Notes under the pieces: generated by a model
Database searches by the model: none
Seen by the model: only the letters and a program-made list of their open reading frames with translations
What the model was told of the DNA's origin: nothing
Translations under genes and position numbers: made by a program
Assembly (NCBI GenBank): GCA_000969725.1
Contig: JXSR01S045113.1
Source: Ophiothrix spiculata
Taxonomy: Eukaryota > Echinodermata > Ophiuroidea > Amphilepidida > Ophiotrichidae
Direction: 5' to 3' (one strand)
DNA length: 21,769 nucleotides
Shown here: in pieces, positions 10,216-19,099 of the stretch
How positions within the stretch are numbered: the first letter of the stretch is position 1
How the letters are laid out: each line of letters starts with the position of its first letter

Positions 10216-11116
10216 CAGCTCAATGATTATAGGCATATTTCATGAGAGAATGTACCAATACCATAGCAGACTATGGAAAACACATTTTTCTATATATTTT
10301 TTCTTTGGCATTTACATTTGACATGTTTTGTTGTTGAAAATTAATATATTTGTAGTTGGCAAAGTTTGAACCCTTAACAATTTATGATTTTCAAGTTATG
10401 AGACATGCCAACATGCTAATGTTTCATTGTTTGATGGACCCCAATTCCCATTTTTGTCCATCAAACATAACATTCCCCTGGAAAACACTATTTTGTTTGT
10501 AAAAACAGAAATATACTTGACATATTTTTGAAATTGGTTTTAATGATTAATTTTGTTGATATACATAATCTATATAACTTGCAGTCAAATTCATTTTCAA
10601 GAAGGTGGAAAAAATCATCATCTTGACTGCTAATGTTACATTTTGATGGCAATGCACTGTCCATCAAAAAAGTGGCTTTTGCAATTATCAGTGCTGCTTA
10701 TTTTGAAAATGAAGCATTTATATAAAGTAAATATTTATTCTTTAATGTATTTTGATGTACTATGTCCATGTAAAAGACTATTATAGGACACTGACCAAGT
10801 AATATACTTCAAATCACTTTAAATCTCAATTTCAATGCAAAAATGGGAATAAATGGTACCCGCTATCGTGAGATATGCCTATAGGCTTATTTTACATAAA
10901 CTTGGCACGTATTCCCTATGGATGTATATGAATACATTTTTTTTTTACAAAACATGCCTTAAATTGCCAAATGATATTCCTAATCATGTACGTTTACTGC
11001 GAAACAACTTAATAATTACATAGACTACCTTATGTTCTTTTTTCATATTTTACAATTGAGTATCACAGTGATTGAATCGACTGAAATTCGAAGAAGTTTT
11101 ATTTTGTTTTTAATTA
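10216..11116. other. AT-rich DNA with one 12-bp hairpin, no gene seen
   Basis: TGTTTGATGGAC (10428-10439) and GTCCATCAAACA (10456-10467) form a perfect 12-bp stem with a 16-base loop. A third copy of GTCCATCAAA lies near 10660. No poly-U tract or gene context gives the hairpin a role. Nothing else is supported in this stretch. Confidence 0.45.
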
Positions 11117-11470
11117 GGCCACACTAATTTAATTGTTTGTCTCAAAGCTCACCTAAATTTGAAAACCTAATGCGGAATGCCGTTTTTTTAATTCTATATT
11201 TTGTATTAACTATACCAGGCGTTACACTTGCCATTTTCGCCATTCATTTTTTCCATCCATTGATATTTACTATGTATATAAAACAGTATGTTTGTTATTC
11301 TGCCAACAGTCAAACATTTTGCGATTCACAGGACATGATTTGTGATCTTCGATGGGGTTTTATTTGACGAAATTGAAAAATTCAAATTTCGACAATTTGG
11401 CGATGTTAATGCGCATACTCAAACTAAAGTGTGCGGCAGCTTTGAGACAAACAATTAAATCAGTGTGGCC
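11117..11470. mobile_element. 354-bp MITE with 33-bp terminal inverted repeats
   Basis: The left end at 11117-11149 and the reverse complement of 11438-11470 match at 32 of 33 positions. They begin GGCCACACT, then ATTTAATTGTTTGTCTCAAA, then GCT, with one A/G difference at position 10. The similarity stops sharply inside. No transposase is encoded; a 76-codon open frame within is hydrophobic and unremarkable. The preceding base word is TTA, giving a tip TTAGGCCACA that resembles the tip of the ~370-bp family downstream. The right flank reads ATAGATG, so no perfect target duplication is visible. The element is non-autonomous and would need a transposase from elsewhere. Confidence 0.8.
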
Positions 11471-11571
11471 ATAGATGCCATCTGATTTAATATCTTCAAA
11501 TTACAACATTTGATAAGATTCTTCAAATAGTGAAAAAATATTGTTTTTCCAGCCAAACTAGCAAATTCTAC

Positions 11572-11648
11572 CACACAGTCAAACAAAGCCATCACATCAG
11601 TTAAAACAGCACAAATCATTGGTCCTATCTGGGGGGTTCTCTCATACA
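11572..11648 (-). other. possible small exon beside the MITE, unidentified
   Basis: On the minus strand a modest acceptor (CTGTGAAAACAG, AG at 11650-11649) precedes an open frame reading YERTPQIGPMICAVLTDVM. A weak donor GTG|GTAGAA at 11571 would end it in codon phase 0, which fits the start phase of the 8194-8437 candidate, but that agreement has a one-in-three chance. The frame continues open to 11458, partly inside the MITE's right end. No family is recognised. Confidence 0.13.
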
Positions 11649-11892
11649 CTGTTTTCACAGGTAATTGAGAAGTATTTACAAAATATAGCTATCCTACTGA
11701 TCTCAAACGTCACCAGACACAATATCTTATTTCGGTAAGAGATGAACAAGGCACATTGATTTCACATTATCCCACATCTACACTGAATCTAACAAAAACA
11801 GTTTCTGCTGCATAATTGTCCGTAAATTGGTTTGCACGCCTTACGTGGGAGCATTCCCATACCTTGGCACACATGAGAAACCCCCCCCCCCC

Positions 11893-12458
11893 AAAAAAAA
11901 AAAAAAGTTGTTTGGTTGTCCTCCACCGCCCGCCCCTATTTTTCGAAACTGGAAAAAAGTTCATACAGTACAAAAGTATACCGGACCTAATTTTCAGATT
12001 TCCAGAAAAAGGGTTTTTTTCTTTGAGAATTTCGATCTTTTGAAAAATTTTTTAAGTACTTGTTTTCATTTTGTTTACATTTTAAAACTGTTTTTAAACT
12101 TGTATAAAGAGATTTTTTGGTACAGTATAGACTTATTTGCATCTTTATAGACCATATTGATAATTGACATAATCCCGCCATTGATGGGGTAAATCCACAG
12201 AACCGGATGGGGAATCGGAACTCAGAAAGAGGCCAAGTATGATAAACACACTACTTGCTCTCGCTCTGAGTTCCGTTCCCCGTCTAATTCTGTGGAATAA
12301 CCCCATCAACGGCGGGAGTAGGTCAATTATCGATATGGTCTATAGAGGCCATAATTTGGTGTAGCTTTGACTTACATTTGAAAAAAAAATCTGAAAGCCC
12401 GCACTTGCTCAAAAAAAGTTGTGCAGGACAATCAAACAATTTATTCTTTTTGGCCTAA
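11893..12458 (+). mobile_element. ~370-bp MITE, copy A, interrupted by a nested element
   Basis: Copy A starts in a poly-A stretch followed by GTTGTTTGGTTGTCCTCCAC and ends with GTGCAGGACAATCAAACAAT, then TTTTTGGCCTAA. The two ends are therefore imperfect inverted repeats of each other. The body matches the reverse complement of 13448-13822 throughout, apart from a clean 195-bp interruption at 12150-12344. Without the interruption, copy A is about 371 bp. The left tip is degraded into C12-A14, so its exact start is uncertain. Two plus-strand frames and one minus-strand frame across this copy are by-products of the repeat. No transposase is encoded. Confidence 0.8.
12150..12340. mobile_element. 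nested 191-bp palindromic MITE with TATA target duplication
   Basis: Nearly the whole element is two ~80-bp arms: the left begins GACCATATTGATAATTGAC, and the reverse complement of the right begins GACCATATCGATAATTGAC. Both continue through CCCGCC.TTGATGGGG, then CCACAGAA, then GGAACTCAGA. About 28 bp separates the arms. TATA flanks it at 12146-12149 and 12341-12344. The partner copy of the host element has a single TATA at 13574-13577 at the same place, which gives a within-window empty site. The duplication is TATA, or TA if the ends are TAGACC. It is non-autonomous, and the transposase family is not identified. Confidence 0.88.
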
Positions 12459-12493
12459 CGCTCCTGTCAATAGACCTTTTTTTGCTGTCATGT

Positions 12494-12619
12494 CACCCAA
12501 TGACACCATCTCTTTTCACTGAGCTCACCCAATGACCCCACCCTTTTTCACTGAGCTCACCCAATAACCCCACCCCTTTTTCACTGAGCTCACCCAATGA
12601 TCCTTTTTTCACTGAGCGT
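12494..12619 (+). repeat. 32-bp tandem repeat, four units
   Basis: Four head-to-tail units begin at 12494, 12526, 12558 and 12591 with lengths of 32, 32, 33 and about 29 bp. Each opens CACCCAATGACCCCACCC (with small changes) and closes TTTTTCACTGAGCT. Two or three weaker relatives follow at about 12620-12670 and 12810-12830. The array lies in the spacer between the two inverted MITE copies. No open frame runs through all units. Confidence 0.8.
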
Positions 12620-13447
12620 CACCTACAGACCCCTATTTTTTTAGGATTCACCAGATAACCCTGTTTTATAACAACATGTCATCATCATGCATGATTTTAG
12701 AGAGTTAAGACTCCTTTTTGTTCAAAATATTGATATTTGATTTTTTTGTCCACTCTTTGAAGATCAGCCATTTTGTAAATGTCAAATTTTGGATTTATGT
12801 TATCGAAAACCACCAATGACCCCCATTTTATCATTTAGATCGAATCTATTTTAAAACAGATTTGTCCCCTTTTTCACCTACATTTTGAAAGCTGGTAGGA
12901 GAAAGTATTCTTTCTTTTGTGCCCCAAGCCAACAAAACCTAACACTTGCTCTTGAAAAAACAGAACACTGTTACAATCTTTTTGTATAGGCCTAATACTT
13001 TTTAGTTCTTTTGGGTACCTAACATACATTATAATCCGCAGAAATAACAAAATGTGTAAGAATACAATTCTCCAACCTTTTCATTATAAACTGATCTAGT
13101 AAATCTAGTAAAATAACAAAAACAGAAGCCCTTATTTCATGCCTTGAGAATGTCAAATTTCAAATAAATCTTTTGCCTACCCTGAAGATATTCTAAAATA
13201 GATATTATTTACCTCAAATTGGCAAAAAGGACAATGCCTCCTTACGAAAATAACTTTTGAACTTTCTACTTAGTGGTGAGCAAGTGACATTTCACAGATC
13301 ATTCAATCATAACCAAAGAATGTCCCCAACAATCCCAGTTTCTGATAAAAAAAAAATAACTACATACACTGCCTAAAAATAAAATATAGGTCCGATTTCT
13401 TTCGTTTTCTTTTACATTTCTTCATGAATCCACAGATCAATTTCAAC
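12620..13447. other. spacer between inverted MITE copies, no gene seen
   Basis: This is T-rich and AT-rich DNA containing degenerate descendants of the 32-bp unit (CACCAGATAACCC near 12650, CACCAATGACCCCC near 12812). No open reading frame or transposase motif is visible. If the inverted pair is one composite element, this is its cargo; otherwise it is ordinary flanking DNA. Confidence 0.45.
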
Positions 13448-13822
13448 TAAGGCCAAAAAAAATTGTTTGGTTGTCCTCCACACCTTCATTTTGTGCAAGT
13501 GCAGGTGGGCGGAGGTTGTTTTTTTTAGATTTTTTTTCAAATGCAAGTCAAAGCTGCACCAAATTATGGCCGTTATAAAGATGCAAATAAGTCTACTGTA
13601 CCGAAAAATCCCTTTAAACAAATTTAAAAACAGTATTATAATGTAAACAAAATGAAAACAACAATATTTTCAAAAGATCAAAATTCTCAAAGAAAAAAAA
13701 AAACTTTTGGGGAAATCTGAAAATTAGGGGCGGTATACTTTTGTACAGTTAAAACTTTTTTCCAGTTTCGTAAAATAGAGGCGGGCGGTGAAGGACAACC
13801 AAACAACTTTTTTTTTGCCTAA
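13448..13822 (-). mobile_element. ~370-bp MITE, copy B, inverted and uninterrupted
   Basis: Copy B begins TAAGGCCAAAAAAAATTGTT and ends ACAACCAAACAAC, then a T run and GCCTAA. It is the reverse complement of copy A along its full length of about 375 bp. Its own ends are also inverted repeats of each other, sharing TTGTTTGGTTGTCCT. It carries the unoccupied TATA (13574-13577) that corresponds to the nested insertion in copy A. Two minus-strand open frames here (13412-13621 and 13724-13939) are repeat by-products. Confidence 0.8.
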
Positions 13823-14550
13823 TAAATGATCCCTCGATGCATAGTGTGTTGAGTTACACACTTGATGTGAAACCTTTATCTGCAAAAGATTTCCTTTAGG
13901 ATACAGATAAGATTTCCTCTTTGCTTTGAGAATGAACATTGGATTTCAGTACACCTTTGGGTCATGAGACCAATTAAGAGAAATGTGAGCAGTCAAAAGG
14001 CCTGGAAAATCTGTATATTCTGAGAACATCAAATTGCCTAGTTATCATTTCTTGGAATCAATTTCATTGCTTCAGAGACTTGACATTTCCTTGATTCTGA
14101 AGTTAAACCTGTTTATAGATCTGGCTGTAAACTTCGTAAATATTCAAATTATTCAGGGTTGTTGTTTTTTCTTTATAGGTTTAATAATAATTTACTCACC
14201 TGTATATTTGATAGATGGAAACAGGTAGATATGAACAGCATCCAAAAATGAGATATATGGAAAAGAAAAAAATAATGTGGATAAGTTTGCATCAATATTT
14301 TCAAAGAACATAAAATTGAAAAAGAACAATTTTGTAAAATTTCACATTCCATACAATTGAGGTACATTCATACTCTGCACACATTACATACCCTAGGGTA
14401 TATGCTGATCACAACATTCCTGAAAATGCTTACTCACTCATACATAGATACTTCAAGACGAGAAAACACATTCTTCAATTTATGTCTAATGATTGTTTTC
14501 ATTGACAAAGCAAATATTATGCACAGACATGGCAAACTCCTATCAATGCT
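13823..14550. other. AT-rich DNA, no gene seen
   Basis: No supported gene or repeat. A 110-codon plus-strand frame (14357-14689) has no recognisable domain and overlaps the short minus-strand candidate described next. Confidence 0.4.
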
Positions 14551-14554
14551 ATAT

Positions 14555-14698
14555 TCACTTGATATAGGCCACATAGGCCCTGGATACATAGTAATTAGGC
14601 AAGGGTGTAAGGGTGGTGTTCTCCTTGAAAGAGGAAACCAATTCCTCCTTATCATCCAAATCACTAATCTTATCTGGCATTTCAGATAGGGGATCCAT
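14555..14698 (-). other. short acidic open frame, possible first exon or small ORF
   Basis: On the minus strand an ATG at 14698-14696 opens a 47-codon frame to a TGA at 14557-14555. Its first part is strongly acidic and coding-like in composition (MDPLSEMPDKISDLDDKEEL, then VSSFKENTT). The frame begins shortly after an in-frame TAA, so ATG is the natural start. A moderate donor (ATCAA|GTGAAT) overlaps the stop codon, so it could be a first exon. I recognise no family. Two other frames are open across the same stretch, which weakens the case. Confidence 0.2.
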
Positions 14699-14919
14699 AC
14701 CAGCATGACCTTATAAGGTCAGATCTTGACAAGGTCAACCCCATTGTTTATGTAACCATGGTGATTAGGATAACTGTCAATTATCATTTAGTAATTGGGT
14801 AATTAACAAAATTCTGCCAGATCTGAGGAAAGACTCCAACTTGATTGATAGTCAGTCACAGCAGCCAGTATAGTTTTGTGTATCAGAAAAAACTAGGGTT
14901 GTTATCAGCACATTTTGCT

Positions 14920-15099
14920 AAATATTCGAACGCTACAGAGTTGTTCATCACAAATCAACAACAATGCATTCATGCGTTCGTGTATTTTTGTCGAGCGAGG
15001 GTGGCTGTGGCTGCCCGAGCGGGATAAAAATATGCCATCGCATCATATGCCGAGTTGTTGATTTGTGATAAGCAACTCTGTAGCATGTTTGAATACTTT
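14920..15099. mobile_element. 180-bp hairpin MITE
   Basis: The left arm from 14920 and the reverse complement of the right arm ending at 15099 match over 60-85 bp. Shared blocks are AATATTCGAAC.GCTACAGAG, then ATCACAAATCAACAA, then TGCG, TATTTTT.TC, CGAGCG or CGCTCGG and GGC.GCCAC. The centre (about 15000-15015) is short, so the whole element can fold into one long hairpin. It encodes no protein. Target duplication is not clear. A 60-codon open frame across the left arm is incidental. Confidence 0.72.
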
Positions 15100-15248
15100 C
15101 AACAACAATATTCATCCTGAAAATTTATGTATAAAGAATGAAATTAAATTTTAAATGTTTTCAATTAAACAGATATCTGTCTTCATAAAATATGCAAAAT
15201 TTAAAGCAACATGCTAGTTTTGAATGTTTGTTTATACTTTGTTGTTCT

Positions 15249-15385
15249 CAACTTTGCGCCAGGCCCTGCATATACGGTATTCAAGTTCCCAGGCCCGATG
15301 CGCGATTAACATTGCACTGCCTAGAATGTGTTCTGCATTATAAACGCACTTCAGTGATCGCTGTGCCGTGCGTGACGTTGTAATT
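15249..15385. other. locally GC-richer patch with several CpG
   Basis: This stretch has more G, C and CpG than its surroundings (GCGCCAGGCCC, CGATGCGCGATTAAC, CGCTGTGCCGTGCGTGACG). ACGCAC at about 15345 and GTGCGT at about 15368 could pair as a small hairpin. It lies just before the lone end at 15401, so it may be part of a decayed transposon. No gene is seen. Confidence 0.35.
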
Positions 15386-15400
15386 TATAAATCAACTGTA

Positions 15401-15427
15401 TGTTCATCACAAATCAACAACGGTGCA
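15401..15427 (+). repeat. lone copy of the hairpin-MITE inner end
   Basis: TGTTCATCACAAATCAACAA, followed by C..TGCA, matches 14942-14968 at 25 of 27 positions. No partner arm is visible downstream. It is probably the relic of a second, truncated copy. Confidence 0.6.
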
Positions 15428-16682
15428 CTCCTGTATAAGGAGATTTGGTGAGATGTTGAATTTTAATTTTAAAAAACACATCTGCAAGAAAATCTTCAGT
15501 CCATGCTCCAAATCACATAAACTTAGTATTGCCTATTTTTATTTCCTTTATCATTTACTCTCAAATTTTTTAACAAAATAGCCCTACAGCAGTACAGCAA
15601 CACATGCAATTTTAAATGGAGTTGGGTCAATGACCACAGCTGTACACATGTTATGCTACCATTTTAAAATACAATCCACTAAGAGCCAAACAGCCTGAAT
15701 CCCTCATCCTCAGTTCATTAACCTCTACTCACTGTTGCATGATAGAACTCGGCGTGTGGTATGAGATTGGATACTACACAAATACCCACCAATCTTCATT
15801 GTATGGAATAGTCAGATTGGACTTTGGGTTCTAAAAACTGAACTATAGGGATCTGACCGACAGTCCCTGGGGCATAATATTATTCCTGTTGATTCTTTTA
15901 TTCCTGTGGGATTCTATTCTTATTGTACACCTGTAATACGAAACGAACATACCATCACATATCGAAATGTTGGCTCAGTGAAATCAGGGAGTGCTTTATT
16001 CTTAATCAAGGGTATAATGAAATGATTAGGAATGTTGAGAGCATTTAGGTCTCCAAATTTAGGTCAATGAGTTTTGACGTTATTATTTAAGGTAATATTT
16101 GACATATTGAAAAGAGGTAATGAATGACTATGACTCCGAAGGTAGACCAGCAAATTACCAATGATGCAATCCAGGCCACAAACCCTTTTATAAACGAAAA
16201 TCTAATTCCTTCCAATTGCAACGCATTGTGAGAAATACCAGCATTCCTGTCCCGGAGTTCTCCTACTGAGTGAGCTTGCACTAGTCAGCGCAGTGTGGTC
16301 CTAATTTATAGTGACAGTCCACTGTAGCGTTCTGACAAAGAATAAACTATAAAACGCTTTGGCTTTCTGATTGCGGGTCAGGATGAAACTGATCCAGAAA
16401 TGAAATACAAAGAGCAAGGTTGTAATACTAGTGCTAAGCAGGAGATACATGATTTGTAACACATGCTTTGCATGGGTGTACATCTGTGCAAGCTTTCAAA
16501 TGTAAAATTACAACACACAAATAATTTTAAAAAACTAGGCTTGTGTAAGTTTTGTTGTTACTCTTATCCATCAATACAATATGTTTACACTGAAAAGATG
16601 CTATTTGGATCCCCAGTTTTGCATTGATGTTGTTGGAAATGGAATCTTGTTTGGAAAAAGTGGATCAACACTAACATGCCTA
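15428..16682. other. AT-rich DNA, no gene seen
   Basis: No coding pattern, RNA gene or clear repeat is supported in this stretch. Confidence 0.45.
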
Positions 16683-16710
16683 CCTAACCCTAAACCTTGC
16701 CCTAACCCTA
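16683..16710 (-). repeat. degenerate telomere-like CCCTAA words
   Basis: CCTAACCCTAAACC followed by TTGCCCTAACCCTAA contains four to five copies of the animal telomere unit (TTAGGG on the minus strand), interrupted once. It is too short and impure to be a telomere; a small interstitial telomeric repeat is the natural reading. Confidence 0.5.
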
Positions 16711-16834
16711 ATTTCAGTTAAACCTAACAGAACCAGATCTCACTAAATCTCACTTTGGAAAATCACAGAAAGTCTAGATATGTCACAGAAGGGAGTTATT
16801 GCAGGGATCAAATCGCTGCCGGATAACAACTCAG

Positions 16835-16900
16835 CAGTGGCTTGCTATAGATAGGAATCACTCCCTTGGGAAACAGGAGGTCCCCGGTTCGAATCCTGGT
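16835..16900 (+). mobile_element. tRNA-like SINE head with perfect B box
   Basis: GGTTCGAATCC at 16886-16896 is a perfect polymerase III B box inside a T-arm (CCCGG, TTCGAAT, CCTGG). Upstream, TGGCTTGCTATAGATAGG resembles an A box and D-arm. Between them, CTCCCTTGGGAAACAGGAG resembles an anticodon arm reading GGG, but its stem pairs poorly. There is no acceptor stem, so it is not a working tRNA gene. It most resembles the head of a tRNA-derived SINE different from the one at 8731. Its body and tail borders downstream cannot be placed. Confidence 0.5.
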
Positions 16901-16929
16901 GGAAAAATGCATTTTCAAGGGAACGATCT

Positions 16930-18812
16930 ATTAGGAAACAGAAAAGGTTCAGAAATCTGTTAGGTTGAGTAGGACCAAAAGTACACTAGGTCAAGACTCG
17001 TCCATGAATGCATCAACTTATTAAACTTTGTGGGACCTAATTAATCATGTAATTGTGGATCGTTTCAACTCCTAGCATGCATTTATCATTCACCTTTCTT
17101 TAGTTTTCACTGCATATAGTAAGCCCTCCAGAAGTAAGAATCACTGACCTTTATATTGTTATATTGAACAATCAAATTTCCAACAAATGAATTTGAAAAA
17201 AAAAATGCCTTTTAATTTTAGGTGCCCTGAGAGTCAGGGGCCTGAAATTTTATCCATTACTCACCTGCCGTCGGACAGAACATACTACCATTTTGTTGAG
17301 TTTCAGGCAAAGTTGGCTAATTTTTTTACCAAAAACCTCAATATTCCCCCAATAACCTTTAGGATATTAGCATTGCATTATCTCTTGAACTTTAGGAAGC
17401 ATGTCAAAAACAATTCCTCTATCAAAACTCTTGACATCTAAATTGAACACTGGGAAAAGTTTTCACCACATCAAACAAGCCAAACTGTCAGAACACAAAA
17501 ACCACTTGCACGTCCCACCTGTATTGCTACAGGACAAGATTTACCTCATCTTCAAAGATCAAAATATTCTCATACCCATGGCTCATGTCATTTTCAAGGT
17601 GATGTTAGTTTGAACTTTGGACCCTGATACTTTTGGGAAATCATACAAATCTTTGGACCCTAATGCTTTTGTTTGGGAGTAAAATGCAGAAGAAAGATGA
17701 TAATAATTTTCATCCTCCAGGCAGAGGTCAAACTGTCACTTGACAATGATCTGTAGTTTTCAGCTTCTCTATAAGACTCAGGATGTTGAGATTCTAGACT
17801 AATAAGTCTATAAAAAATAGTAGACTACCATAGTCTAGTATACTTTTAACAAAAATGAAAAAGAAAAACAGAGGCCTCTAGGAGTGTTAGCCAGGTGGTT
17901 GTCTAAGCGAAACTTAATGGAAATGCATGTTACAAAGTTATGGGCTTTTTAATGCAGTCCTTATCCTGGACTCCTTCCTGTACAGCAAAGAATCAGCGCT
18001 GCAAAGAAGTATGATCTAATCTACAATGTATCACAATTTTGGTAATCTACACTGATTACCGGAATTGGGATATTTTAAGAATACCCAAACTGAACTGATC
18101 TTTTGGTTTCTAACAAATTATTCTACAGCATCAAAGGCCTTATGTCAAACCCAAATGCCTTCACTACAATGTGATTTTGCTTCAGAAAGAAAGTTCATGA
18201 CATTGTCTCTTTACTTTAAAATCAAAGAACAAAGTTTTCTGCTACATAGAGACAAGAAAACATTTGTTCAACAATTCATGCATTCTTCACATTACAATTA
18301 CTATGAAAGTTGAATATAATAACCGATTGTCAATATTTCTAAAATATTTGATTAATCAAACTCAAATTCATGTCTGGTTGTCATGACATGGGTTTAAAGG
18401 TTACTCCTACAGAGAGGGTTTTAAACACTTCAATAAATGTAATTTACAATGTCTATATAAATGTAAGTACAACCAATTTGGCATAATCATGGAGAAGTTC
18501 CATAATAATACAGTACTTTAGACATAAATTGGCAATCTAAATTGAGATTGGATCCCAAGATAACATTCATTTCCATTGGAGCTTGGAAAAGGTTAGATAT
18601 TTGTTAAAAGGCCACCAGCATTCCTGTAAAATTAATCACAAAAAGATTGTTTGAAGAAACTACGTACCATGCGATTCAATTTTCAAATATCGCTAATATA
18701 CAGAACTTAGCAAGATTAATTTCGCGCATTTTTGGATGTCAAACAAATCGTAAATTTACATATTTTACACTGTTTATACAGTGAAAAATCGTAATGATAT
18801 TGGGGCTCTCCA
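16930..18812. other. AT-rich DNA with a 36-bp duplication, no gene supported
   Basis: CTTTGGACCCTGATACTTTT at 17615 recurs as CTTTGGACCCTAATGCTTTT at 17651, a two-copy tandem duplication of period 36. At 17205-17441 a plus-strand acceptor (CTTTTAATTTTAG) precedes a 72-codon frame containing PESQGPEILSITHLPSDRT, but no donor follows and I recognise no family. The minus strand there holds a consensus donor (CGGCAG|GTGAGTAA near 17270) without a convincing exon. These conflicting signals leave both unsupported. Confidence 0.35.
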
Positions 18813-19099
18813 CATGGAAGCGTCAAATGTAAATGCATCTAGATGAATTTAGATTTCCAAAGTGCAGATTGTGTTCACACGGTCGCGCGTCAATCTGACT
18901 TTACTCCAGGTGCACATATTGTGTGCAACTATACGTATGTTCATGCGCAGTCACTTACGCTCGTGTGAACGTTTGTTTAAGTCGCCAACCCCGGATCCAC
19001 TCTCCTCTGTTTATAAAAACGAACACAGACAAGAATGCATGTGTACAGAGTCCAGTTAGAGTCTCATAAATGGTAGAATATTTCATGGAAGCGTCCAAA
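18813..19099 (+). promoter_or_regulatory. CpG-rich hairpin patch with TATA box, possible promoter or decayed element
   Basis: About ten CpG lie between 18880 and 19000, against a CpG-poor background. GTTCACACG (18873-18881) and CGTGTGAAC (18962-18970) are inverted repeats around this patch. TATAAAA follows at 19012-19018. The direct repeat CATGGAAGCGTC.AA flanks everything at 18813 and 19084. A promoter would explain CpG plus TATA; a small transposon would explain the paired repeats. No downstream exon is convincing, so the promoter reading is weak. Confidence 0.25.

Noticed and set aside
10428..10467. 12-bp hairpin as a transcription terminator
   Set aside because: No U tract, no adjacent gene, and the surrounding DNA is eukaryotic in character.
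11767..12181. Several overlapping open frames on both strands, one proline/lysine-rich
   Set aside because: They run through poly-C, poly-A and MITE copy A, so the odd composition comes from the repeat.
12494..12619. CRISPR array
   Set aside because: Units are head-to-tail without unique spacers and no cas genes exist; it is a simple tandem repeat.
14357..14706. 110-codon plus and 90-codon minus open frames
   Set aside because: They overlap each other in opposite directions, have no recognisable domain, and reflect a stretch that is low in stop codons.
16835..16905. Functional tRNA gene
   Set aside because: B box is perfect, but the acceptor stem is absent and the anticodon stem pairs poorly.
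17255..17290. Consensus splice donor CAG|GTGAGTAA on the minus strand
   Set aside because: The frame upstream is only about 34 codons with no convincing acceptor; one such 9-mer can occur by chance.
18065..18313. 82-codon plus-strand open frame
   Set aside because: No domain, non-ATG start and no splice support.
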